Assembly: GCF_000234805.1 (NCBI RefSeq)
Contig: NC_016645.1
Span: 1,712,391-1,776,390 of the forward strand
From: Pyrobaculum ferrireducens
GTDB lineage: Archaea; Thermoproteota; Thermoprotei; Thermoproteales; Thermoproteaceae
Length of the DNA stretch: 64,000 bases
Direction: 5' to 3'
The notes under the pieces were generated by a model. It was not told the DNA's origin. It worked only from the letters and a program-made list of their open reading frames with translations, and did no database searches. Below are positions 25,749 to 34,822 of this stretch, one piece after another. The first letter of the stretch is position 1. Each line of letters opens with the position of its first letter. A program made the translations under genes and the position numbers.

Positions 25749-26622
25749 GTCGGCGGGGCTCCGGCTCTACGTGTACGGTGACCTCTCCGCCTAGCTCTTT
25801 TCTCAGCGTCTTCTCCACCTGGTCGGCTATTTCATGGGCCTCCCTGACGGTTAGGTTTTCGTCAACTGTTATGGTGATGTCTGCGTGGTAGATGCTTCCA
25901 GACTTCCTCACTTTGAGAGACTTAACGGATCGCACGCCGGCGACGCCGCCAGCCACGGACCTGGTCCTCATCACCACCTCTGGCGGGGCGTAGTCTAGGA
26001 GTTCTATCACCGAAGTCCGTAGAAGCGTCCAGCTGAGCTTTACGAAGTAAATTGTTATGAATATTGCGGTTAGCACGTCTAGCGGCGGGCCCCACTGCGC
26101 CATGATGTGCGGGGCGTGGGCCGAGGCAACGGCGCCGAATATGAGGAGCGCCATTATCGCCGCCGAGGAGGCTAGGTCTGTGGCGAAGTGGAGGGCGTCT
26201 GCCTCGAGGGCTCTGGAGACTCCTTGGAACCTCCTCAACACCATTACTCTGTTGAAGTCGACGAACATCGCAGTTGCGACTATTGCTATGCTCAGCGCCG
26301 TGGGGGTGTAGGGCTCCCAGTGTACTATCTTGTTTACGGCCTCGTATGCGATGAAGGCGGCTGAGGCCATCACGGCGAGGGATCCGCCGATGCCTCCGAG
26401 TGTCTCGGCCTTGTGGTGGCCGTAGGGGTGCTCCAGATCTGGCGGCTTGAGGCTGGCCCTCACGGCTAGATACGTGACGGTGACTGCCAGTAGGTCGACT
26501 GCGGAGTGGACCGCGTCTGCGAGGACCGCAACCGAGAAGCTCTGGGCCCAAGCCGCGATCTTCATCATCGTAACTGCAACGCCGGCGAGGAGGGAGGTGA
26601 GGGCGGCCTTTAGCTTGTCCAT
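25660..26622 (-). CDS. Cation diffusion facilitator (CDF) metal transporter
   Basis: 320 residues. Six membrane helices; the metal sites are visible in LADAVHSAVDLLAV (D-x3-H) and EADALHFATDLASS (D-x3-H-x3-D), with PDLEHPYGHHKAETLGG between. A cytoplasmic dimerisation domain ends the fold (YHADITITVDENLTVREAHE). It exports Zn2+, Fe2+ or similar by proton antiport. An extra proline/serine-rich tail of about 30 residues lies exactly where the gene overlaps the convergent small membrane protein. ATG 26622 has a strong ribosome site (GGAGGTGAT) and follows trpC. Confidence 0.9.
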   Translation of the reverse strand: MDKLKAALTSLLAGVAVTMMKIAAWAQSFSVAVLADAVHSAVDLLAVTVTYLAVRASLKPPDLEHPYGHHKAETLGGIGGSLAVMASAAFIAYEAVNKIVHWEPYTPTALSIAIVATAMFVDFNRVMVLRRFQGVSRALEADALHFATDLASSAAIMALLIFGAVASAHAPHIMAQWGPPLDVLTAIFITIYFVKLSWTLLRTSVIELLDYAPPEVVMRTRSVAGGVAGVRSVKSLKVRKSGSIYHADITITVDENLTVREAHEIADQVEKTLRKELGGEVTVHVEPEPRRPTEKSAETPPSSASRSPQEPSEPLSQSPQ

Positions 26623-26623
26623 A

Positions 26624-27373
26624 TCACCTCCGGGCTAGGCACCTCTCCGCCGCGTGTCTGAGCTCTTGTATTGCGGCGGGGTTTTTCATAAGTGCCGTCC
26701 CGATGAGGACCCCCTTGGCGTAGAGTAGACAGGCCTTCTCCACCTCCTCCGGCCGGGATATGCCGCTTTCTATTATAAACTCCACGTCGCCCCTCAGCGC
26801 CTTCGCGATTTCGAGGGCTCTCTGGACGCTCACCTCCAGTGTCTTCAAGTCGCGGGAGTTTATGCCGATGATCACCCTGCCGCCCCAGGTGGCGACCTCC
26901 TTGGCGTCCTGGACGTTGTCCACCTCGACGACTGGGGTGAGGCCCAGCCTCTCCGCGTACTCCGCGAGCTCCATGGCGCTCTCGCGCCCCACAAGGCGGT
27001 ATATGACCAACACGGCGTCTGCCCCGTATCCGTAGGCCGCGTCCACCTGCCTCTTGTCTATTACAAAGTCCTTCATGAGGACCGGCTTGAAGATCTTGGC
27101 TATGGGGATGAAGCGGTAGTCGCCGAGGAACCAGAAGGGCTCTGTTAGGACAGAGAAGGCGGAGGCGTGGTGGTGGAGCTGGGCGAAGTAGCTCCAAGGG
27201 GGCGTATCTAGGCGGATGACGCCCCGGGGCGAGGCCCGTTTATACTCAGCTATTATGCCAAACTCTCCGAGGGCCTTTCTGAAATCAACAAGCGGCGCCG
27301 ACCTCGCCGGGGGTAAAGGCTCGGTGGCCAGCCGAATTTCCACCGTCTTCCGCACCTCGGCGAGGAAGTCCAC
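26624..27373 (-). CDS. trpC: Indole-3-glycerol phosphate synthase
   Basis: 249 residues, TIM barrel. Signature blocks: IIAEYKRASPRG, PVLMKDFVIDKRQVDAAYGY, VVEVDNVQDAK, IIGINSRDLKTLEV, FIIESGISRPEEV and GVLIGTALMKNPA. It closes the indole ring in tryptophan synthesis. GTG 27373 is 23 nt from a TATA box (ATTTAAAAG, minus strand). No other trp gene is next to it; the CDF gene follows at 1 nt. Confidence 0.95.
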   Translation of the reverse strand: MDFLAEVRKTVEIRLATEPLPPARSAPLVDFRKALGEFGIIAEYKRASPRGVIRLDTPPWSYFAQLHHHASAFSVLTEPFWFLGDYRFIPIAKIFKPVLMKDFVIDKRQVDAAYGYGADAVLVIYRLVGRESAMELAEYAERLGLTPVVEVDNVQDAKEVATWGGRVIIGINSRDLKTLEVSVQRALEIAKALRGDVEFIIESGISRPEEVEKACLLYAKGVLIGTALMKNPAAIQELRHAAERCLARR

Positions 27374-27412
27374 GTTGGCGCCAAATTTTCCAACTTTTAA
27401 ATCCTATCCAAT

Positions 27413-27652
27413 CTAGTCAAATAAGTCCTCGAAGAATTCAAACACGCTTTTCCTCTTTTTGTGGTACTTGTACTCCTCTTCCCATCTCTTGTACACGTCG
27501 TGGCTGTAGTACTCGTCGCGGTACTCCTTGACGCGGGCCATGAGCTTCTGTAGCTCACCTCCGTCTAGCCACACACCGCCGCATTTAGGACACGCATCTA
27601 TTTCGATGTCGTACACAATACGCGGCTTTAGTTCTATCCCACAGAGGGGCAC
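27413..27652 (-). CDS. zf-TFIIB-type zinc-ribbon protein
   Basis: 79 residues. The second knuckle is intact (IDACPKCGGVWLDGGELQKL), followed by a charged helical tail (EYRDEYYSHDVYKRWEEEYK). The first knuckle reads only PLCGIELKP: the expected first Cys of CPxC is missing. One extra C in the C4 run at 27645-27648 would give TGC-CCC-CTC-TGT (C-P-L-C), but a TAG would then lie just upstream, after ATG AAG at 27655-27660. That ATG is at leaderless distance from a TATA-like TTTTTTAAAA. The 5' end is therefore probably altered. Function unknown. Confidence 0.65.
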   Translation of the reverse strand: MPLCGIELKPRIVYDIEIDACPKCGGVWLDGGELQKLMARVKEYRDEYYSHDVYKRWEEEYKYHKKRKSVFEFFEDLFD

Positions 27653-27754
27653 TACTTCATAGCATATGCTGTGTTGAAGCTTTTAAAAAATGCACTGCAA
27701 CTCCCGTGGCGCTAGCGGCGCCTATCCTTTTATACCGCCCTGATCCGCTGGGCT

Positions 27755-28531
27755 ATGCACCCGTTGATGTTAGTCTGGCTTGACGGCGAGGGCTATACGG
27801 CATACCTCCTCATAACCCGCCCTTGGAGGGAGGTGGTAGACGCGGTTTTGGCGTGGCTTTCTGCGCACCCGTTAGTCTTGGCTTGGCTCTACGGCGCCGT
27901 TCTCTACCTTTTTTACCTCCTCCTCATTTGGCTGTGGAGGGAGAGAGTGGACTCGGTTTTGGTGGGGCTTTTCTTCGGGACGCTGACCGCGGCTCAGTTC
28001 ATCGCCAACCGCCTCGTGGACTACGGGGTGGGCACGGCGCCGGCGGGCACCGTTATATTCATGACAAACGTCGCTCTGCTGGACGCATTGGCGGTGTTCT
28101 ACGGCCGCGCCTTCGCGCTTAGGGCTGTTAGGATGGGCTTCTTCTTCCAAGCCGCAGTGGCGTTCGCCGCGTGGGCCGCGACGACGCTACCCGCCCCGTC
28201 GTGGTTTCAAGAAAGGGCGGCGGTGGTGGACTCGGTAATAGCCCCCTCCGCCCAAATCGCAATAGCCTCCCTCACAGCGTATCTAATATCCTCCACCATA
28301 GATGTGTATATCGTCACCAGATGGCCTAGGCTACACCTGCTGGCTAGGGTGTACTCCTCCTCCCTCGCGGCGCAGGTTGTGGATAGCGCGGTGTTTATAA
28401 CCCTCGCCTTTGGGCCTCATTTAGAGATAATAGCGGGGCAAATCGTCGTTAAGTGGCTTCAGGTGCCGCTGGAGGCGATACTTATCTACGGGGCGAGGAG
28501 ATACGTGGCCTCTATTAAGAGCCGAGGGTAA
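27755..28531 (+). CDS. YhhQ/DUF165-type queuosine (archaeosine) precursor transporter-like protein
   Basis: 258 residues, polytopic. FMTNVALLDALAVFYGRAFA and SSTIDVYIVTRW followed by SSSLAAQVVDSAVFITLAF match the DUF165 family, which takes up 7-deazapurine precursors (preQ0/preQ1) for tRNA modification. The N-terminal 72 residues are two imperfect copies of a 35-residue hydrophobic unit. ATG start; a TATA-like CTTTTATA lies about 25 nt upstream. Its 3' end overlaps the convergent uppP by 17 nt. Confidence 0.75.
   Translation: MHPLMLVWLDGEGYTAYLLITRPWREVVDAVLAWLSAHPLVLAWLYGAVLYLFYLLLIWLWRERVDSVLVGLFFGTLTAAQFIANRLVDYGVGTAPAGTVIFMTNVALLDALAVFYGRAFALRAVRMGFFFQAAVAFAAWAATTLPAPSWFQERAAVVDSVIAPSAQIAIASLTAYLISSTIDVYIVTRWPRLHLLARVYSSSLAAQVVDSAVFITLAFGPHLEIIAGQIVVKWLQVPLEAILIYGARRYVASIKSRG
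27758..27970 (+). repeat. Two tandem imperfect 105-bp copies within the transporter gene
   Basis: Unit 1 (27758-27865) and unit 2 (27866-27970) both begin with CACCCGTT and share TGGAGGGAG and CGGTTTTGG at the same spacing. At protein level HPLMLVWLDG and HPLVLAWLYG start the copies, and WREVVDAVL matches WRERVDSVL. Confidence 0.6.
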
Positions 28532-29321
28532 TTCTTAGGATGCCTCCGGCGATGGCCAGGAGGCCGACGACGGCGTTTACAAGCACCACGTGTTTGCTCT
28601 TGGCGAATTCAAGCAAGGCCTTTATTGTGGCTATGCTCACCACCACGCCGAAGGCCATCGCCGCCAAGGCCTCTGCGGTGGCCACCCCGTCTCCCTCGGC
28701 GATGTAGGATAGGACTGTAGCGCCCAGCCCGGCTATGGGTACCAAGACGAAGGAGGCTTTGAAGGCCTCCTCTGGCTTGTATCCGAGGAGGAGTAGCGTC
28801 GTGGTGGTGGCCCCCGACCTGCTGACGCCGGGGAGCACCGAGAGGGCCTGGGCGAGGCCTACCAGAGCCATCTCGCGTAGAGACATCTGGCCGAAGCTCT
28901 TGAGCCCGGCGGCCGACTTTGCCCGTTGGAGGATGACGGCGTTTAGCATCACTGCGGCGCCGAGGGCTATCATTAGCCACCCGGCGCTCTGGCCCGCCAG
29001 TAGCGACTTCCTGGCTAAGTAATATAGAGGCACGCCGACGGCGCCGGTGACTATTGTGGTGACTACCATGTATGTGAGCCACCTCCTCCCCTCGCGATCG
29101 CCGAGGAGCCCCCTCAGCGCCTTTAGGTACAGCCCTCTGAAGTATATGAGGGCGGCGATAACTGAGGCGGCTTCTAGAAAGAGGCCTAGGGAGTAGGCGT
29201 ATTGAGGCGGCGATTTGAACAGAGCCGTGGAGATCAGCATGATCTGCGTCTTGCTACTTATGGGGAGCCACTCGGAAACGCCTTGAACCACGCCGAGGAG
29301 AAGGGCGTCGCCTAGGTTCAT
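28515..29321 (-). CDS. uppP: Undecaprenyl-diphosphatase-like polyprenyl phosphatase
   Basis: 268 residues, 8 helices. GVVQGVSEWLPISSKTQIML is the BacA motif with the catalytic Glu and Ser, and LSVLPGVSRSGATTTTLLLL is the second (PGxSRSG with the catalytic Arg). It recycles polyprenyl pyrophosphate carriers, here probably dolichyl-type lipids for glycosylation. ATG 29321 shares a short promoter region with the divergent gene at 29363. Confidence 0.92.
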   Translation of the reverse strand: MNLGDALLLGVVQGVSEWLPISSKTQIMLISTALFKSPPQYAYSLGLFLEAASVIAALIYFRGLYLKALRGLLGDREGRRWLTYMVVTTIVTGAVGVPLYYLARKSLLAGQSAGWLMIALGAAVMLNAVILQRAKSAAGLKSFGQMSLREMALVGLAQALSVLPGVSRSGATTTTLLLLGYKPEEAFKASFVLVPIAGLGATVLSYIAEGDGVATAEALAAMAFGVVVSIATIKALLEFAKSKHVVLVNAVVGLLAIAGGILRITLGS

Positions 29322-29337
29322 TGAAGGGTGTACATGT

Positions 29338-29343
29338 TATATA
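29338..29343. promoter_or_regulatory. Self-complementary TATA box shared by divergent genes
   Basis: TATATA lies about midway between the start of uppP (20 nt to the left) and of the DUF6884-like gene (22 nt to the right). Because the hexamer reads the same on both strands, one TBP site may serve both genes. A second possible box, TTTAAAA, lies at 29346-29352. Confidence 0.4.
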
Positions 29344-29362
29344 CATTTAAAAGTGGTGAGGC

Positions 29363-29881
29363 GTGTATGCGGTTGTTACTAACTGTACTAGAGAGAAGCT
29401 CGATTTCGCAAGTCCGGCTAGGGATCTCTACAGAGGGCCGTCGGTGCAGAGAGTGGTGAAGGTTGTCGACGAGGCCAGGTCACAGGGGATGCCCGTCTCT
29501 CTCTACATAATATCCGCACGCTACGGGCTGGTTGGGGAGCACGACGTGCTTGAGCCCTACGACGAGACTCTCAGCGGGAAGAGCCACGAGGAGATTAAGA
29601 GGTGGGCCCGCGCCGTGGGGTTGCACACGGCGTTTCGGAGGCTGGCGGAGGCAAACAAGGTGATTCTGGTGGTCACCAAGGCGTACTACATCGCGGTGGA
29701 AGACGTGGCGTGTCAATACGATGTGTACGTCCTAGCGCCTTTTAGGGCATGCGGGAGGTGGATAAAGACGGGCAACTTCGACAGACACATAGCGTTGAGA
29801 AAGTTGCTGAAGTCGCTCTGGTCGTCGGCCTCCCCAGAGGGCACCCGGCGACGGCGCAGAGGTTCTGGAGATAGAGAGTAG
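29363..29881 (+). CDS. DUF6884-like protein
   Basis: 172 residues. VVTNCTREKLDFASPARDLY then YIISARYGLVGEHDVLEPYD are the motifs of the DUF6884 group (C-x-x-x-K at the start, S-A-(K/R)-(H/Y)-G-L central). Some members are near tRNA-modification or phage genes, but their activity is not established. A basic tail of about 20 residues (SPEGTRRRRRGSGDRE) looks like an added extension. GTG 29363. Confidence 0.6.
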   Translation: MYAVVTNCTREKLDFASPARDLYRGPSVQRVVKVVDEARSQGMPVSLYIISARYGLVGEHDVLEPYDETLSGKSHEEIKRWARAVGLHTAFRRLAEANKVILVVTKAYYIAVEDVACQYDVYVLAPFRACGRWIKTGNFDRHIALRKLLKSLWSSASPEGTRRRRRGSGDRE

Positions 29882-30058
29882 GCCGCGGCATAGTGCAGAC
29901 GCGGCGGGGCGCCTAGGGCCGCTCGGCGTGTCCGTGGCGAGTGCCGTGCTTAGCTTTGAACGTCGGCGCAGGATGCCGTCCTCATCCTCAGCCCCATTTA
30001 TCTCGTCACCGAGTCACCTCGAGATACAGATTTATATCTATGTCTTTGCTTAACTAAA

Positions 30059-31213
30059 GTGATTCCAATCAGCGTCATGGTAACGGGGGTGGGCACTACT
30101 TCTTTTAGAGTTAAGGGGAGGTTTGGAGTGGATAGGCCGAGCGATTTCTCAGCCCCGTTTAGGCCTATCGTGAGCTGGAACATAACTAGGCGGTGCAACC
30201 TCAAGTGCATACACTGCTACATCGACGCTGGCCCAGCTGAGGCGGGGGAGCTAAGCACGAGGGAGGCCCTCGACGTGGTCGACCAAATGGCCGAGGTGGG
30301 GGTCCCCCTGATCCTCTTCACGGGGGGTGAGCCCTTGACGAGGCCGGACTTTTTCGAGATTGCTGGGTACGCGAGGGAGAGGGGGATTAGGCTGGTGCTG
30401 TCTACAAACGGTACACTGATAACTCCAGAGGTCGCGAAGAGGCTTAGGGAGGTTGGGGTGGTCTACGTGGGGGTGAGCCTCGACTCTGCGTCTGCTGACT
30501 TCCACGACAAGTTTCGGGGGGTAGGGGGTAGCTTCGCCGCGGCTCTGGCGGGCATTAAAAACGCAATCGCGGCGGGACTCGACGTGGGGCTCCGCTTCGT
30601 CGTCACAGCGAAGAACATTCACGAGGTGGGTAGCTACGTGGATTTTGCCGCCTCTCTGGGGGTGAGGCGCGTCACCTTCTACCACCTATCTGCGGCGGGC
30701 CGGGCGCAGAAGCTGGCAGAGGACTGGTGGTACACCCCCCGGCAGTACCAGGAGTTTATAGAGACTCTCATCGCCAAGGCTAGGCAGTACGCCGGGAGGC
30801 TTGAAATCGAGACGACCCTCGCGCCTTACGACGGGATCTACATAGCGCTCACCGTGGGTGGGGGCGACGCGAAATACCTAGAGTTTGTGGAGTCCACCGG
30901 TGGGTGCGGCCGCAAGATCATATCTATATATCCAAACGGCGACGTCTACCCGTGCCAGTTTATAGACTTCTACAAGCTGGGCAACGTGCGGGAGAAGAGG
31001 CTGAGGGAGATACTGACCCCGGAGAGGCTGGCCCTCTTCGTCGAGACTGATAAATACCTGAGGGGGCCTAGGTGCTCCGCCTGTCCGTATAAGAAGTTCT
31101 GCAAAGGCGGGGACAGGGCTAGGGCCTACTACATGTCCGGCGACATGTTCGGCGACGACCCCCTCTGCCCCATCCCGGCGTTGTTCGGCAATGAGGCTGG
31201 TGGTCGCAACTAG
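30059..31213 (+). CDS. ahbC: Radical SAM enzyme AhbC-like (didecarboxysiroheme side-chain removal)
   Basis: 384 residues. The radical SAM cluster is C46-x3-C50-x2-C53 ([13 protein letters not shown]), followed by [14 protein letters not shown]. The C-terminal extra Cys set ([13 protein letters not shown], with GGCGRK and YPCQ before it) is SPASM-like. AhbC turns 12,18-didecarboxysiroheme into Fe-coproporphyrin III. The NirJ (haem d1) homologue is the alternative, but neighbours for haem d1 are absent. GTG 30059 is 24 nt from a TATA box (TTTATATC). It overlaps hemC by 23 nt. Confidence 0.85.
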   Translation: MIPISVMVTGVGTTSFRVKGRFGVDRPSDFSAPFRPIVSWNITRRCNLKCIHCYIDAGPAEAGELSTREALDVVDQMAEVGVPLILFTGGEPLTRPDFFEIAGYARERGIRLVLSTNGTLITPEVAKRLREVGVVYVGVSLDSASADFHDKFRGVGGSFAAALAGIKNAIAAGLDVGLRFVVTAKNIHEVGSYVDFAASLGVRRVTFYHLSAAGRAQKLAEDWWYTPRQYQEFIETLIAKARQYAGRLEIETTLAPYDGIYIALTVGGGDAKYLEFVESTGGCGRKIISIYPNGDVYPCQFIDFYKLGNVREKRLREILTPERLALFVETDKYLRGPRCSACPYKKFCKGGDRARAYYMSGDMFGDDPLCPIPALFGNEAGGRN

Positions 31214-32078
31214 AGGGTCGAGGCTCAGCCTGCTACAGACAGAGGAGCTCCTCTCAAGGATAAAGGCGGTGGAGCCCGACGTACAGTTCGACATCAAGAT
31301 TGTAAAGACGACGGGGGACTTGGTGCAGGACAAGCCTCTCTACAAAATTGGGGTCAAGGGGATTTTTGAAAAAGAGGTGAATATGGCGGTGCTGAGGGGT
31401 GAGGCACACTTCGCCGTCCACAGCCTTAAAGATCTCCCGTCTGAGCTGGCCCCCGGTCTCGTCTTGGCGGGCTTCTCCAAGAGGGCCCCTCCCTACGACG
31501 CGCTGGTGAGCGCCACGGGCTACGACTTGGAGAGTCTGCCTAGGGGGGCGGTGGTGGGGACGTCGAGCGTGCGGCGTGCGGAGTTTCTAAAGGCGGCTAG
31601 GCCAGACGTCGAGGTGGTGCCTCTTAGAGGCAACGTAGATACCCGCGTAAAGAAGATCCTGGAGGGGCGCTACGACGCCGCCGTCATGGCCGCGGCCGGC
31701 ATAGTGAGGCTCTACGGCGACTCGCCCCCTGTAAAGATATATCCACTGCGCCCCGAGGTTATGCCGCCCCCGCCCGGCCAGGGCATCGTAGTAGCCGTCG
31801 CGAGGGAAGACGAGGGGTGGCTGGTGGACCTCCTCGACAAGGCAAGCGACCCAGTTGCCAAGGCGGAGGCTCTTGCCGAGAGGGAGTTCCTCCGGGCCGT
31901 GGGCGCCGGTTGCCACACGGCGGTGGGTGGCTTGGCGCGGCTTCTCCCAGCCGGCTCTATTGAGTTCACCGCGGGGTACGCAGATGGGGGGAGGGCGCGT
32001 GTGGTGAAGATCTATGGGGACGACCCTGTGGAGGTGGGGAGGAGGGCGGCGGCGCTTGTAAACGCCTTTAGGCGCTAG
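31191..32078 (+). CDS. hemC: Hydroxymethylbilane synthase
   Basis: 295 residues. [53 protein letters not shown] and [19 protein letters not shown] are all conserved. The cofactor cysteine is in [10 protein letters not shown] near residue 240. It polymerises four porphobilinogens to hydroxymethylbilane. ATG 31191 lies inside the end of ahbC, so the two are co-transcribed. Its stop overlaps the convergent ahbAB by 4 nt. Confidence 0.96.
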   Translation: MRLVVATRGSRLSLLQTEELLSRIKAVEPDVQFDIKIVKTTGDLVQDKPLYKIGVKGIFEKEVNMAVLRGEAHFAVHSLKDLPSELAPGLVLAGFSKRAPPYDALVSATGYDLESLPRGAVVGTSSVRRAEFLKAARPDVEVVPLRGNVDTRVKKILEGRYDAAVMAAAGIVRLYGDSPPVKIYPLRPEVMPPPPGQGIVVAVAREDEGWLVDLLDKASDPVAKAEALAEREFLRAVGAGCHTAVGGLARLLPAGSIEFTAGYADGGRARVVKIYGDDPVEVGRRAAALVNAFRR

Positions 32079-33052
32079 CCCTCCTCAGCGACTTTCTCCA
32101 CCCTCCTCGCCATTTCGCGGCCGCCGAGGAAGTCTCTGACGCTGTACAGCAGTCTGTAGTCCTCCACGCCGAGCCTCTTCATGGCGTCTTTTACATAGCT
32201 CTCAATGACGTCCCGAGACACGCCGTGCACCATGAAGTAGCAGGGGTACTCCCACCTGCCGGGCACGGTGTTGCGGAGCACCACGTGTGTGGAGATGGGC
32301 AGGTTAGCCACAGCCTCGCAGACGTCGCCCCTTCTGAGGACAACCATGGCGTTTTCCCTAAAGCCGACCCTCTCCCCGTCCAGCGTACCGTGCATATCCC
32401 TCAAGACGCCCCTCCCAATCAGCTCTCTGATTAGGGCGAGGGTTTCCGGCACGCTTCTCCCCACCACCGCGGCGGCTTCTCTAAAAGGCTCGGGGGTGAG
32501 GGGCAGGGACTTAATCTTGCTGAAAAAGGCGTGGGGTATCCCTAACTCGCTTATAGATGGCGGGTTTTCCGGCATTACGTAGCCCCTGGTCCAGGAGATG
32601 CCCCTCCTCAAGTCGAAACGGACATCTACCTTGTAGCTCCTCAGCGAGTAAAGCACTATGTAGTCCACGCCGTACCTCTTGGCGATGCCGGCCACCTTGG
32701 CCTCCAGCTCGTTGGCGCTCCCGGCCTTTGTCACGAACCATAGGTTGTATGGCTTGTAGTCTCTCTGGAAGTTGTGGCTTACGTAGGGGTCTCTGTTCAC
32801 CTCGGCGGCTACCTCTTCTATCAAGCCGTCGGGCACGGCCATGCCTACCAGCGCCGCCGTTAGACCTCTCGACCTGTAGTTCAGTATGGCGCCGATCCTC
32901 TTCAAAACCCCTTCTAGAACCGCCTCCCTTAGCCTTGCTATTACCCACTCCTCCTCGGCGCCGAGTCTCCGCCCCACCTCGGCGTATGGCCTCTCCACAA
33001 GTGGAAAATTGTATTGCACCTCCATGAGGAGGTCGACCACTCTCGAATCCAT
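32075..33052 (-). CDS. ahbAB: Fused siroheme decarboxylase AhbA-AhbB type
   Basis: 325 residues made of two Lrp/AsnC-like halves. Half 1 (1-155): [52 protein letters not shown]. Half 2 (165-325): [54 protein letters not shown]. AhbA and AhbB form a heterodimer that removes two carboxyls from siroheme; here both are in one chain. NirD-NirL fusions of haem d1 synthesis look similar, but the context is haem b. ATG 33052 is 24 nt from a TATA-like TTTTAATG. Confidence 0.85.
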   Translation of the reverse strand: MDSRVVDLLMEVQYNFPLVERPYAEVGRRLGAEEEWVIARLREAVLEGVLKRIGAILNYRSRGLTAALVGMAVPDGLIEEVAAEVNRDPYVSHNFQRDYKPYNLWFVTKAGSANELEAKVAGIAKRYGVDYIVLYSLRSYKVDVRFDLRRGISWTRGYVMPENPPSISELGIPHAFFSKIKSLPLTPEPFREAAAVVGRSVPETLALIRELIGRGVLRDMHGTLDGERVGFRENAMVVLRRGDVCEAVANLPISTHVVLRNTVPGRWEYPCYFMVHGVSRDVIESYVKDAMKRLGVEDYRLLYSVRDFLGGREMARRVEKVAEEG

Positions 33053-33073
33053 GGGCTATCTCCGTTCTCTACA

Positions 33074-34084
33074 TTAAAATGGTGTTCCTTCTCTGAGCCA
33101 CCTCGCCGCGTCGAGGGCGTGGTACGTCAGTATCACGTCGGCGCCTGCCCTCTTGATTGCGGTGAGGATCTCAAGGGTGACGATCCTCTCGTCAATGTAG
33201 CCTTGGGAGGCGGCGGCCTTCACCATTGAGTACTCCCCGGATACGTTGTACGCGGCGAGTGGGGCCCAGGGGTAGTGCGTCTTTACCAGCCTAATGACGT
33301 CGAGGTAGGCGAGGGCCGGCTTCACCATCACTATGTCGGCCCCCTCTTCGAGGTCCATAGACACCTCTTTCAGCGCTTCGTAGGCGTTTCGCGGGTCCAT
33401 CTGGTATGTCCTCCTGTCGCCGAATTTCGGCGCCGAGGCCGCGGCGACTCTAAACGGCCCGTAGAAGGCCGAGGCGTACTTCGCGCTGTAGGCCATGATC
33501 CCTACTTCGTGGAAGCCGTGGGCGTCCAGCGCCTTTCTAATCTCCGCCACCTGGCCGTCCATCATGCCGCTGGGCGCCACGAAGTCCGCGCCTGCGTCTG
33601 CGTACACAACGGCCTCCCTGGCGTAGAGCTTCACCGTCTCGTCGTTGTCCACATACCACCTCCCCCCCTTCTGCCTAACCACGCCGCAGTGGCCGTGGTC
33701 CGTGTATTCGCAGAGGCACACGTCGGCAAACACCAGAAGCCTATCCCCGAAGGTCTCTTTGAGGAGGCGTATGGCCCTCGACACGACGCCGTGTGGGTCG
33801 TACCCCGGCGAGCCCACCGCGTCCTTCACCTCGTCTGGCACCACGCCGAAGAGGATAACCTTGTTGACCCCCAGGGAGAGAGACTCCTCTACGTGTCTAA
33901 CCAGCTCCTCCCCCACAGGCCAGCGGTACTGACCCGGCATCGAGGGTATCGGCTCCCTCCCCCCCGCCGGCTTTACAAATATGGGGTAGATAAAGTCTCC
34001 GGGATCGAGCCAAGTCTCGGCGATTGCGTCGCGTATAATCTTGCTCGCCCTAAGCCTCCTGGGCCTAGCCAGCGGAAACTTCAT
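33074..34084 (-). CDS. hemB: Porphobilinogen synthase
   Basis: 336 residues, TIM barrel. The Zn site is ADVCLCEYTDHGHCG. The two Schiff-base lysines lie in MAYSAKYASAFYGPFR and MVKPALAYLDVI. ALCGPPSG-type substrate motif appears as FVAPSGMMDGQV. It condenses two 5-aminolevulinates. ATG 34084 lies 24 nt after a TATA-like CTTAATTAT. Next on the same strand is ahbAB, 21 nt away. Confidence 0.97.
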   Translation of the reverse strand: MKFPLARPRRLRASKIIRDAIAETWLDPGDFIYPIFVKPAGGREPIPSMPGQYRWPVGEELVRHVEESLSLGVNKVILFGVVPDEVKDAVGSPGYDPHGVVSRAIRLLKETFGDRLLVFADVCLCEYTDHGHCGVVRQKGGRWYVDNDETVKLYAREAVVYADAGADFVAPSGMMDGQVAEIRKALDAHGFHEVGIMAYSAKYASAFYGPFRVAAASAPKFGDRRTYQMDPRNAYEALKEVSMDLEEGADIVMVKPALAYLDVIRLVKTHYPWAPLAAYNVSGEYSMVKAAASQGYIDERIVTLEILTAIKRAGADVILTYHALDAARWLREGTPF

Positions 34085-34130
34085 AAGACGACAAGACTGT
34101 GGATAATTAAGTTTTCAACACGCCCCAGAC

Positions 34131-34793
34131 CTACGGGCTGGGCTGTCTACCTGCCGAGAGCAGATCCCCCATGATCCGCCTCCCTCTGGCAAGCGCCTCT
34201 TGTATCCGCCCGTTTTTAACATAGTCGAGGAACTCGGCGTCTTCGCTAAGCGTCTGGTAGAATTTAAGCCGCGTCTTTACGTCGCCTATGGCCTCCTTCG
34301 CCTCTTTTTTCAGCTCTCTGTATACCTCGTAAAACGCCGGTATCCAGCTTTTTTTCAGACAGTTCTCAATTATGTCTAGGGATAGCCGCGCCGGCGCCCC
34401 GGCGGCGCCCTCGCTTGTCACAGCCACCCTAAGCCCGCTCACGGCTCTTTCATACGGCACCACGACGTGGGTCCTCGAGGCGTCTGTGGCGTCATTCACG
34501 AGCTTCCCGGCGGCCTCCGCAATCTTAAAGAGCCTCTCAGCCAGCGCGGGGTCGTTCACCGCGATTACGACAACGTCGGCCCACTCCACGTCCTCCGCAG
34601 GATCGTAATGGTAGAGATCCACCAGCTTAATCTCGACGCCGGCCTCCCTCAGCTCCGGCGTGGCTTCTCTAGTCAACACCCTCACCGACGCGCCGGCGGA
34701 GGCGAAGAACTTGGCCCTACGCGTCCCCACAGAGCCGCCGCCGAATACCAACACCCTTAGCCTAGACGCCTCAATCCAGAGTGGAATTTTCAC
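34131..34793 (-). CDS. Precorrin-2 dehydrogenase (CysG-N/Met8p-like)
   Basis: 220 residues. The Rossmann motif VLVFGGGSVGTRRAKFFASA, then DVVVIAVNDPAL, LVNDATDASRTHVVVP and the helical region SEGAAGAPARLSLDIIENCL are the standard siroheme synthase N-domain. It oxidises precorrin-2 to sirohydrochlorin with NAD+. Whether it also inserts iron is doubtful, given the separate CbiX-like gene at 41839. GTG 34793 is 24 nt from a TATA box (CTTTAAAAC). Confidence 0.9.
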   Translation of the reverse strand: MKIPLWIEASRLRVLVFGGGSVGTRRAKFFASAGASVRVLTREATPELREAGVEIKLVDLYHYDPAEDVEWADVVVIAVNDPALAERLFKIAEAAGKLVNDATDASRTHVVVPYERAVSGLRVAVTSEGAAGAPARLSLDIIENCLKKSWIPAFYEVYRELKKEAKEAIGDVKTRLKFYQTLSEDAEFLDYVKNGRIQEALARGRRIMGDLLSAGRQPSP

Positions 34794-34822
34794 TATAGGA
34801 AAAAAGGGGTTTGTTTTAAAGC

